Assembly: GCA_028293225.1 (NCBI GenBank)
Contig: JAQGPE010000793.1
Span: 1-5,252, forward strand
Direction of reading: 5' to 3'
Length of the DNA stretch: 5,252 bases
DNA from: Akkermansiaceae bacterium
GTDB lineage: Bacteria > Verrucomicrobiota > Verrucomicrobiia > Verrucomicrobiales > Akkermansiaceae
In this document: positions 1 through 5,093 of the stretch, in pieces
How the letters are laid out: the number at the start of each line of letters is the position of its first letter
Numbering within the stretch: the first letter of the stretch is position 1
The notes under the pieces: model-generated
Told to the model about the DNA's origin: nothing
The model's database searches: none
What the model saw: the letters and a program-made list of their open reading frames with translations, nothing else
Translations under genes and position numbers: made by a program

Positions 1-198
1 GACCAGCAGGCCGCCGAAGTCACCAAGACCCCCGGCGGCGACGAAGCCTACCACATCTGCATGATCGTCGGTTACAACGAGGCCACCAACGAACTCGCCG
101 TCTCCGACTCCTGGGGCGCCAGCTACGAGCGCCGCTGGGTCCCCTGCACCGTCGCCAACTGGGCCAGCTCCGGCGGCCTCTTCATGATCCTGCCGTAA
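1..198 (+). CDS. Papain/C39-like cysteine peptidase, C-terminal fragment
   Basis: The reading frame is open from the first base and ends at TAA 196-198, giving the last 65 residues of a protein whose start lies outside the window. The fragment contains HICMIVGYN (His at fragment residue 18) followed by ELAVSDSWG (residues 31-39). This is the His...(N/D)SWG layout of papain-fold peptidases, where the His and the Asn/Asp before SWG belong to the catalytic triad; here Asp36 occupies the usual Asn position. The catalytic Cys would lie upstream, so activity cannot be judged. The tail (ERRWVP, then ASSGGLFMILP) resembles the last strands of C39-like domains. Substrate is unknown. A strong terminator 36 bases after the stop suggests this is the last gene of its transcript. 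The fold-level call is fairly good; the exact peptidase family is uncertain. Confidence 0.6.
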   Translation, partial: DQQAAEVTKTPGGDEAYHICMIVGYNEATNELAVSDSWGASYERRWVPCTVANWASSGGLFMILP

Positions 199-233
199 GC
201 GGCGGATCCATCGGCAGACCGATCCATTTCCGC

Positions 234-269
234 AAAAAAACGGGAGGCCTCACCGGCCTCCCGTTTTTT
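234..269 (+). terminator. Rho-independent terminator after the peptidase gene
   Basis: A perfect 9-bp stem (CGGGAGGCC 241-249 with GGCCTCCCG 255-263) closes a 5-nt loop and is followed by T6 (264-269). Seven A residues (234-240) precede the stem, so the structure could also stop transcription coming from the minus strand. It lies 36 bases after the stop codon of the peptidase gene. Confidence 0.92.
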
Positions 270-353
270 CGTGAATGTGGCGCCTGATGCTCTGCAAAGT
301 GGCTGAACTGAGCGGAGCGAAGTAGACTACACGAAGTGTCAGCCCGCAGGGGA
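270..353. other. Non-coding spacer, probable outer part of an intergenic repeat
   Basis: No ORF with coding character is visible. The stretch holds a small inverted repeat, ACAC (329-332) / GTGT (336-339), and the GAGCGGAGCGAAG-type wording that often marks dispersed intergenic repeats in GC-rich PVC genomes. That last point is recall, not a search result. No promoter or RNA gene is recognisable. Confidence 0.3.
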
Positions 354-489
354 CCGCCGGAGGGCGGGATCATGGTTACCAGCCTCAGTCTAAAGGTTCA
401 CGGCCATAGGCTGCACCTCCCCTCAGAGAGCGCCGAAGGTGCGAAAGGTAACAGCCAGGGGTGACCGAGCGCAGCGACCGAACCCCTGG
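354..489. repeat. Palindromic intergenic element, long form (copy 1)
   Basis: A chain of inverted repeats: CCGCC/GGCGG hairpin (354-358 with 363-367), then TACCAGCCT (377-385), then GTTACC (375-380) complementary to GGTAAC (447-452), an inner stem GCACCT/AGGTGC (413-418 with 437-442), and a terminal 8-bp hairpin CCAGGGGT/ACCCCTGG (455-462 with 482-489) whose loop contains GCGCAGCG (469-476). The same order (GC hairpin, TACCAGCCT, G4T...GCGCAGCG...AC4 hairpin) occurs at 3711-3764, so this looks like a REP-like dispersed element. ORFs crossing it on either strand give low-complexity Arg/Ser/Pro-rich translations and are not treated as genes. A structured RNA cannot be excluded. Confidence 0.5.
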
Positions 490-514
490 GCAACCACCGG
501 CGAAAGCCGCACGA

Positions 515-584
515 CGATCGCTCGCGATCGCCTCCCGTGGGGAGGACCGGCATCGCCGGGTCCGCGCAGCGGTTTCCCCCGCGG
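515..584. repeat. Nested inverted repeats (possible structured element)
   Basis: Two adjoining structures. CGATCGC (515-521) and GCGATCG (524-530) form a perfect 7-bp inverted repeat around TC. Next, CCGTGGGG (535-542) pairs with CCCCGCGG (577-584) with one G·U pair, enclosing an inner stem GGACC/GGTCC (544-548 with 559-563) extended by GGC/GCC (549-551 with 555-557) and a bulged G. No T-run follows, so it is not a typical terminator. It may be a continuation of the repeat element at 354-489. Confidence 0.4.
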
Positions 585-610
585 TTCCGAAGTCTCCAAC
601 GCCAGCCACC

Positions 611-796
611 TTAGTCCGAGTGGCCCTCTCTACGTCTCGCCAGTTCGAGAAAAGCAGTTCGATCCAGAATCGGAATTCCTTCTCCTTTCCTCAACTGCTC
701 GAGCCCGATCTCAAGTTCGGTTCGGAGCTGTTTCCTCATCTCATCTGAGTGTTCCTCCGGCCCTGATTTGATCGGGTCATTTGTCCCTGATGGCAT
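611..796 (-). CDS. Short ORF resembling the C-terminal half of a ParD-type antitoxin; probable orphan remnant
   Basis: A 61-residue ORF from ATG 794-796 to TAA 611-613. From about residue 20 it reads MRKQLRTELEIGLEQLRKGE, then GIPILDRTAFLELARRREG. This resembles the C-terminal toxin-binding helices of ParD-family type II antitoxins, in which an LR.EI..GLEQL..GEGIP pattern recurs. Family members are usually about 80-90 residues; the N-terminal ribbon-helix-helix half that binds DNA is absent here and the first 19 residues match nothing I recognise. Reading further upstream only enters the transporter's terminator. No RelE/ParE-like toxin lies on either side. The stretch 661-720 is 31/60 G+C, clearly below the neighbouring genes, consistent with a once-mobile module. 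A GGAGG lies 14 bases before an internal ATG (737-739), which could instead give a 42-residue product. Expression is unproven. Confidence 0.4.
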   Translation of the reverse strand: MPSGTNDPIKSGPEEHSDEMRKQLRTELEIGLEQLRKGEGIPILDRTAFLELARRREGHSD

Positions 797-845
797 AACG
801 GGAAAATAGCTTATCCGGCGATTCACCTCAATATCCCCCGCCAAC

Positions 846-877
846 AAAAAACCCGCCGCACCCCAAGGCACGGCGGG
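846..877 (-). terminator. Rho-independent terminator of the transporter gene
   Basis: Read on the minus strand, the RNA is CCCGCCGUGCC, UUGG loop, GGUGCGGCGGG, then U6. This is an 11-bp stem including two G·U pairs. On the plus strand those two positions are C/A mismatches, so the element is directional and belongs to the minus-strand gene, whose stop codon lies 24 bases upstream. Confidence 0.9.
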
Positions 878-901
878 CTGAAATCAATCAAATGGCATTC
901 C

Positions 902-2191
902 TCAATGAGGAAGCACTTCCTCCTTGTCCGCGCTCTTGTCCCAGAACCCCACCGCAAAGATCACCGCCACCACCAGCGCGATCCCGGACGGCAGCAGCCA
1001 GAAGTTCTTGGCGCCTGCCACCCAGCCTTCGTGCGTATCGGCCTTCAGGGCCACATGCTTGGCCCAGATGCCGAGGACCTGGTTTCCGACCAGCATCCCG
1101 CCGCCATAGGTCAGCAGCGCGATCAGGGACTGGGCGCTCGCGCGCATCTCCTTCGGCGCCTTGCGGTCCGTGTAGAGCTGGCCGGTCACAAAGAAGAAAT
1201 CATAGCAGATGCCATGCAGCATCACCCCCAGCACCAGCAGGGCGTGGGACTCGAAAGCCATCCCGAACAGCGCGTAGCGCAGCGTCCAGGCCAGCATCCC
1301 GACCAGCAGCATCCACTTCACCCCCAGCTTGCGGAAGAAGAACGGGATCAGCGCCATGAAAACCAGCTCGCTGACCTGCCCCAGCGCCATGATCCCGGTC
1401 GGCCCCTCGAAGCCGGCCTGCTTGATGAAGTCGTTGGCCAGCGCGTAGTAGAAGGCCAGCGGAATGCAGATCAGGAACGAACAGACGGCGAAGACCGAGA
1501 AGGACGGATCCTTGAACAGCTTCAGGGCGTCGAGTCCCAGCATCTTCGCCACGCTGGTCTTCGTCCCCTTGGCGCGCGGCGGAGTGGCCGGCAGAGTGAA
1601 ACTATACAGGCCGTAGATCAGGCTCGCCACTGCCGAAAGCTTCAGCGGGAAATTCGTCTCCTCGGCCTTCTGCAGCGCATCCGGCAGGATCTTGAAATTC
1701 CACACGCCGAAGAGGCTCTGGGCAACGATCAGGCCGGCGACGATCCAGCCGATGGTGCCCCACAGGCGGATCGGCGGGAAGTCGCGCTCGCTGTTCTCCA
1801 CGCTGTTGAAGGTGATGTTGTTCACTAGCGCCAGCGTCGGCATGTAGAGGCAGAAATAGATCAGCAGGCCGGTGAAGAGCGCGTTCTCATTCGCGCCGAT
1901 CGTCGAGCAGTAGTAGAGCACTCCCGCTCCGATCAGGTGCAGCAGCCCGTTGATCTTTTCGGAATTGAAAAAGCGGTCCGCCACCAGGCCCACGAACAGC
2001 GGGGCGATCAGGCCCGCCCAGTTGTTGGAGGAGTAGATGAAGCCGGTCACGGCCGGAATGTCCTCCCGGCCCGCGAACAGCTTGCCGATGTAGGAGCCGA
2101 GCGGCACAAAGAAACACCCCCAGATGAAGAACTGGAGGAACATCATTGTCGAGAGTCGGAGCTTCAACGCTCCGGGTTTGGGTTGATCCAT
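902..2191 (-). CDS. Nucleoside:H+ symporter family (NupG-like) MFS permease
   Basis: A 429-residue inner-membrane protein with about twelve hydrophobic segments, close to the ~418 residues of E. coli NupG. The whole chain aligns by eye with NupG/XapB-type nucleoside:H+ symporters: FLQFFIWG and LGSY in helix 1 (residues 18-34), MPTLALVNNITF (117-128), the hallmark DFPPIRLWGTIGW (137-149), LGLDALKLFKD in the central loop (218-228), SELVFMALIPFFFRKLGVK (274-292), a YDFFF.TG segment (330-337) and RASAQ (350-354). Family knowledge implies proton-driven nucleoside uptake; the actual substrate is not shown, and PVC members may carry other ligands. I chose ATG 2189-2191 (MDQPKPGALK) because the longer frame begins with TTG at 2228-2230 and adds 13 residues unlike the family. 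No good Shine-Dalgarno sequence is visible. It is transcribed divergently from the oxidoreductase gene and followed by its own terminator. Confidence 0.88.
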   Translation of the reverse strand: MDQPKPGALKLRLSTMMFLQFFIWGCFFVPLGSYIGKLFAGREDIPAVTGFIYSSNNWAGLIAPLFVGLVADRFFNSEKINGLLHLIGAGVLYYCSTIGANENALFTGLLIYFCLYMPTLALVNNITFNSVENSERDFPPIRLWGTIGWIVAGLIVAQSLFGVWNFKILPDALQKAEETNFPLKLSAVASLIYGLYSFTLPATPPRAKGTKTSVAKMLGLDALKLFKDPSFSVFAVCSFLICIPLAFYYALANDFIKQAGFEGPTGIMALGQVSELVFMALIPFFFRKLGVKWMLLVGMLAWTLRYALFGMAFESHALLVLGVMLHGICYDFFFVTGQLYTDRKAPKEMRASAQSLIALLTYGGGMLVGNQVLGIWAKHVALKADTHEGWVAGAKNFWLLPSGIALVVAVIFAVGFWDKSADKEEVLPH

Positions 2192-2382
2192 GATGAAAAA
2201 ACACTCGTGGTTTCGATGCGGTCGCGGCAAGCAGGAAACACCCGCTTTGGTCGCAAAATGCGCCCAATAATGGCATATTAGCTCACAAACGAGGATCTTT
2301 GATGCAGGATTGACACTCTTTCATGAAAGTAGCCGAATATGCCGCTGCGTAATGCGGTTTGATCGAACCTGAATCACCAGAT
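2192..2382. promoter_or_regulatory. Divergent control region between transporter and oxidoreductase genes
   Basis: A 191-bp non-coding stretch separates two genes reading away from each other, so promoters for both should lie here. Visible elements are a consensus -35 hexamer TTGACA on the plus strand (2310-2315), though the matching -10 is poor (GAATAT at 2335-2340, 19-bp spacing); a minus-strand TAATAT (complement of 2275-2280) that could be a -10 for the transporter; and an 8-bp inverted pair GGCATATT (2272-2279) / AATATGCC (2336-2343) 56 bp apart. GGTTTGATCGAACC (2356-2369) is a near-palindrome with one mismatched pair close to the oxidoreductase start. The promoter assignments are tentative. 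Confidence 0.45.
2318..2329. promoter_or_regulatory. Candidate operator: perfect 12-bp palindrome CTTTCATGAAAG
   Basis: CTTTCATGAAAG is exactly self-complementary. It lies just downstream of the TTGACA hexamer (2310-2315), where a bound repressor would block RNA polymerase. The size and symmetry suit a dimeric regulator, but no regulator gene is in the window and I cannot name a family. A chance palindrome is possible. Confidence 0.35.
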
Positions 2383-3678
2383 ATGAAACCCATCGAAACT
2401 TCCCGCCGCCGTTTCCTCGCAGGCACCGCCGCCGCCGCCGCCATCGCCGGGTTCCCCAATCTCCTTCTCGGCCAGACCGCGCCAGCCAAGTTGAAAATCG
2501 GCCTCATCGGCGCCGGCGGCCGCGGCAGCGGCGCCGCCCACCAGGCCCTTACCGCCGACCCTGATGTCGTCCTCTGGGCCGTCGGCGACGCCTTCGCCGA
2601 CAAGATCGCCACCAGCCTGGACGGCATGAAGGACTTCGGCGCCCGCGTCGATGTCCCGGCCGCCCGCCAGTTCGCCGGCCTCGACGCCTACCAGAAGGTC
2701 CTCGAGAGCGGCGTCGATGTCGTCCTGCTGGCCTCGCCCCCCGGCTTCCGCCCGCTCCACCTCCGCGCCGCCATCGAGGCCGGCAAGCACGTCTTCGCCG
2801 AGAAACCCATGGCCATCGACGTCACCGGCGTGAAGTCCGTCATGGAGTCCGCCAAGCTCGCCAAACAAAAGGGCGTCTCGATCCAGCACGGCTTCTGCTG
2901 GCGCTTCGCCCCCGGCGTCCGCGAGCTCTACACCAAGATCACCTCCGGCGAACTCGGCCGCATTTATTCAGTCTACGGCCGTTACCTGGCCAGCGCGCCC
3001 AAGCCGCTCGACGCCGGCATGGGCAAGACCGCCGGCATGGGCGACGTGGAGTGGCAGATCCGCTGGTGGAACAACTTCGAGTGGACCAGCGGCGGCCCCC
3101 TTCTCGAGCAGGCCATCCACACCGTCGACAAGGTCGCCTGGGCCATGGGCGACATCGCCCCCGTCGCCGCCATCGCCAGCGGCGGCCGCTCCCACCGCAA
3201 GGACATCGGCAATGTCTACGACAACTATAGTATCGCCTACGAATACCCGGGCGGCGTCGTCGCCCAGGTCGCGGAGCGCCAGTACCTCGCCGACTGCTTC
3301 CAGGACGTCAGCGACTTCATCTACTGCGAAAAGGGCACCGCCGTCGCCCCCAGCTCACCCATGGTCCTCGGGCCCGATGGCAAGAAACGCACCTGGATGT
3401 ACCGCGCCCAGCCCGGCGCCGAGCAGGACATGTATCAGGTCTGCCACAACGAGTTCTTCGCCGCCATTCGCAAGGGCGAGATCATCAACACCGGCGAGTA
3501 CATGGCCAACAGCACCATGCTCGGCCTCCTCGGCCGCGAAGCCGCCCACACCGGCCGCCGCATCACCTGGGAGGAAATGTGGGCCGCCAACCAGGACCTG
3601 GCCCCGGACACCCTGAAAATGGCCGATTCCTTCCCCATCGCCCCCGTCCCCGTCCCCGGCGTCTACCAGTTCGCCTGA
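2383..3678 (+). CDS. Tat-exported Gfo/Idh/MocA family oxidoreductase
   Basis: A 431-residue NAD(P)-dependent oxidoreductase, probably acting on a sugar or polyol outside the cytoplasmic membrane. The N-terminus carries a twin-arginine signal: SRRRFLAG (residues 7-14), an Ala-rich hydrophobic stretch (15-29), then the mature part from about QTAPAK. The Rossmann fold follows, with KIGLIGAGGRG (38-48, GxGxxG at 43-48) and the conserved EKP at 140-142 after AGKHVFA. The C-terminal substrate domain contains EWQIRWWNNFEW (223-234) and GGPLLEQAIHTVD (237-249), whose His246 sits where the family has its catalytic His; the EQ..H form is typical of the large PVC-type paralog group. ATG 2383-2385 is chosen over the TTG at 2359 because it places the Tat motif near the N-terminus; no clear Shine-Dalgarno sequence is present. 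GH109-type NAD-dependent glycosidases share this layout, but the EKP motif favours an ordinary oxidoreductase. Substrate unknown. Confidence 0.9.
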   Translation: MKPIETSRRRFLAGTAAAAAIAGFPNLLLGQTAPAKLKIGLIGAGGRGSGAAHQALTADPDVVLWAVGDAFADKIATSLDGMKDFGARVDVPAARQFAGLDAYQKVLESGVDVVLLASPPGFRPLHLRAAIEAGKHVFAEKPMAIDVTGVKSVMESAKLAKQKGVSIQHGFCWRFAPGVRELYTKITSGELGRIYSVYGRYLASAPKPLDAGMGKTAGMGDVEWQIRWWNNFEWTSGGPLLEQAIHTVDKVAWAMGDIAPVAAIASGGRSHRKDIGNVYDNYSIAYEYPGGVVAQVAERQYLADCFQDVSDFIYCEKGTAVAPSSPMVLGPDGKKRTWMYRAQPGAEQDMYQVCHNEFFAAIRKGEIINTGEYMANSTMLGLLGREAAHTGRRITWEEMWAANQDLAPDTLKMADSFPIAPVPVPGVYQFA

Positions 3679-3710
3679 AACGCCAATGGGTCCGCCGCAA
3701 TGTCTCCGCA

Positions 3711-3764
3711 GGGCCAACGGCCCGGTCCCATACCAGCCTGGGGTAAGCGCAGCGCAACCCCAGG
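3711..3764. repeat. Palindromic intergenic element, short form (copy 2)
   Basis: GGGCC/GGCCC hairpin (3711-3715 with 3719-3723), then TACCAGCCT (3731-3739), then an 8-bp hairpin CCTGGGGT/ACCCCAGG (3737-3744 with 3757-3764) whose loop holds GCGCAGCG (3747-3754). The order and three of the sequence blocks match the element at 354-489, which is longer by roughly 70 bp between TACCAGCCT and the final hairpin. It starts 32 bp after the oxidoreductase stop codon. With no T-run after the stem it is not a standard terminator, although it could slow or protect the mRNA 3' end. Confidence 0.55.
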
Positions 3765-3903
3765 TTCATGGCATTCGGCACAGCCGCACTTCGGGCGCTC
3801 ATCAAGTCCCGCCACTCAGGCGGCCATGACCGCCCGCCTCATCCGGGCGCGATGCCGTCGCCGAAACGGCTGGTTCCCACTCACGGCTCCATCCTTCCCC
3901 ATC
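3765..3903. other. Non-coding spacer with small inverted repeats
   Basis: This stretch has a plus-strand open frame, but its translation is rich in Arg, Pro and Ser, runs through the repeats on both sides and into the next gene out of frame, and shows no recognisable domain. Short inverted repeats are present: GGCGG/CCGCC (3819-3823 with 3830-3834) and GCCGT/ACGGC (3854-3858 with 3866-3870). It is probably the tail of the repeat element. No promoter with convincing -35 and -10 boxes is visible. Confidence 0.35.
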
Positions 3904-3936
3904 AAATCCGTAAATCCGCAAATCCGTGCAATCTGT
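3904..3936. repeat. Short tandem repeat of an AAATCCGT unit
   Basis: Three consecutive 8-bp units AAATCCGT (3904-3911), AAATCCGC (3912-3919) and AAATCCGT (3920-3927) are followed by a degenerate 9-bp unit GCAATCTGT (3928-3936). Similar AATCCGTG/AATCTGTG strings are, from memory, common between genes in environmental PVC and related genomes. The run ends in GTG codons that serve as the only plausible starts of the next gene. Confidence 0.7.
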
Positions 3937-5089
3937 GACCCCCAGGCGCCCTTCCGATCGAGCCCGCTTCCTTCTCACATCCTGCGCCACCCTCGCTTTC
4001 CTCGCCCCTTTGGCCCGCGCCGATGACGAACCCATCCGCGACCCCGCCTCCCTCCCGGTCACGGAAAAGATCCACGCCCTCGTCATCCAAAAGGCCGACA
4101 CCCCCGCCTCCGCCGCGGAGATGAAGCCCTACACCGAGTCCGTCCCGGTCGCCAAGGGCGCGACCCTCGACCTCGTCCCCATCCCCGGCGGCGACTTCAC
4201 CATCGGCTCCCCGGAAACGGAAAAAGGCCGCAAACCCGATGAAGGCCCGCCGGTGAAAGTCAGCGTCTCCCCCTTCTGGATGGGCCGCTGCGAGATCACC
4301 TGGGACATCTACCGCGCCTTCATGCAGAACGGCAAAGCGCGCAACAAGGACGGCACCCTCAACCGCGACTCCGACCCCACCACCACGGAGGCCCCGGAAA
4401 TCAGGGACGGCGAATCCCTGGTAGATGTCGTCAGCCAGCCGACCCCGCCCTATGTGCCGATTAATTTCCAGATGGGCGAGGGATACCGCGCCGGCTGGCC
4501 CGCCATCGCCATGACCCACCACGCCGCCAGCAAGTTCTGCGAGTGGCTCACCGCCCAGACCGGCCACTACTACCGCCTCCCCACCGAGGCCGAGTGGGAG
4601 TACGCCTGCCGCGCCGGCACCACCACCGCCTACAGTTTCGGCGACGAACCGGCCAAGCTCGGCGAGTTCGCCTGGTCCATGGACAATGCCGAATACACCT
4701 ACCAGAAGGTCGGCGCCAAAAAACCCAATCCCTGGGGCCTCTACGACATGCACGGCAACGTCGCCGAGTGGTGCCTGGACGCCTACCTGCCCGATGCCTA
4801 CTCCAAATGGCAGCCCGGCGCCAAGGACCCCTGGCACCCCGCGGTCAACCGCTACCCCCACGTCGTTCGCGGCGGCTCGTTCTTCGACGGCGGCCCGGAA
4901 ACCCTCCGCTCCGCCGCCCGCATCGCCTCCGATCCCGCCTGGAAAGCCATCGACCCCCAGAGCCCGAAATCGCTCTGGTACCTCACCAGCGCCCCGTGGG
5001 TCGGCTTTCGCGTCGTCCGCCCGCTGACCGTGCCGGAGGTGAAGGAAATGCACCTGCGCTGGAACACCGGCCCCGGCCCGAAGGAGTGA
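3926..5089 (+). CDS. Exported FGE-sulfatase (SUMF1)-domain protein, catalytic cysteines absent
   Basis: A 387-residue protein: signal peptide (RARFLLTS..., cleavage probably after ALARA, residue 32), linker to about residue 80, then one FGE-sulfatase domain. Domain motifs are IPGGDFTIGS (86-95), SPFWMGRCEIT (115-125), YRLPTEAEWEYACRAGT (216-232), NPWGLYDMHGNVAEW (268-282), VVRGGSF (313-319) and GFRVV (360-364). True formylglycine-generating enzymes carry a CxxxxC pair shortly after RGGS; here the segment reads RGGSFFDGGPETLRSAAR with Asp and Thr at those positions, so sulfatase activation is unlikely and a binding or structural role outside the cytoplasm is more plausible. A long insert (about 134-190, with QPTPPYVP) marks a PVC-type subgroup. 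Only GTG starts at 3926 or 3935 fit, because an in-frame TAA lies at 3911-3913; both lie in or at the end of the tandem repeat and neither has a visible Shine-Dalgarno sequence. No sulfatase gene is in the window. Confidence 0.85.
   Translation: MQSVTPRRPSDRARFLLTSCATLAFLAPLARADDEPIRDPASLPVTEKIHALVIQKADTPASAAEMKPYTESVPVAKGATLDLVPIPGGDFTIGSPETEKGRKPDEGPPVKVSVSPFWMGRCEITWDIYRAFMQNGKARNKDGTLNRDSDPTTTEAPEIRDGESLVDVVSQPTPPYVPINFQMGEGYRAGWPAIAMTHHAASKFCEWLTAQTGHYYRLPTEAEWEYACRAGTTTAYSFGDEPAKLGEFAWSMDNAEYTYQKVGAKKPNPWGLYDMHGNVAEWCLDAYLPDAYSKWQPGAKDPWHPAVNRYPHVVRGGSFFDGGPETLRSAARIASDPAWKAIDPQSPKSLWYLTSAPWVGFRVVRPLTVPEVKEMHLRWNTGPGPKE
5081..5086 (+). promoter_or_regulatory. Shine-Dalgarno AAGGAG that decides the next start
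   Basis: AAGGAG sits inside the last two codons of the FGE-domain gene, 7 nt before GTG 5094-5096. It is the best ribosome binding site in the window and supports translation of the downstream gene from that GTG, coupled to termination of the upstream gene at TGA 5087-5089. Confidence 0.65.
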
Positions 5090-5093
5090 CCGA

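Noticed and set aside
270..610. tRNA or other standard RNA gene in the structured spacer
   Set aside because: No cloverleaf, T-loop consensus or CCA-type end could be found; the stems do not match any RNA family I recognise.
385..871. Several overlapping open frames on both strands in the 385-871 span
   Set aside because: Apart from the antitoxin-like frame at 611-796, their translations are low-complexity Arg/Ser/Pro strings running through inverted repeats, with no domain signature and no ribosome binding site.
905..1828. 307-codon plus-strand open frame opposite the transporter
   Set aside because: It is rich in His, Gln and Arg, the usual antisense product of a hydrophobic membrane protein gene; the minus strand matches the NupG family along its whole length.
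3737..3764. Hairpin after the oxidoreductase gene as an intrinsic terminator
   Set aside because: No T-run follows the stem, and the same hairpin architecture occurs in the unrelated spacer at 455-489, so a repeat element explains it better.
3974..3985. LTSC lipobox-like sequence in the FGE-domain signal peptide
   Set aside because: Almost no hydrophobic core precedes the Cys; most of the hydrophobic stretch comes after it and ends in ALARA, which suits signal peptidase I.
3700..4026. 108-codon plus-strand open frame between the oxidoreductase and FGE-domain genes
   Set aside because: It reads through the palindromic and tandem repeats and then overlaps the FGE-domain gene out of frame; the product has no recognisable fold.
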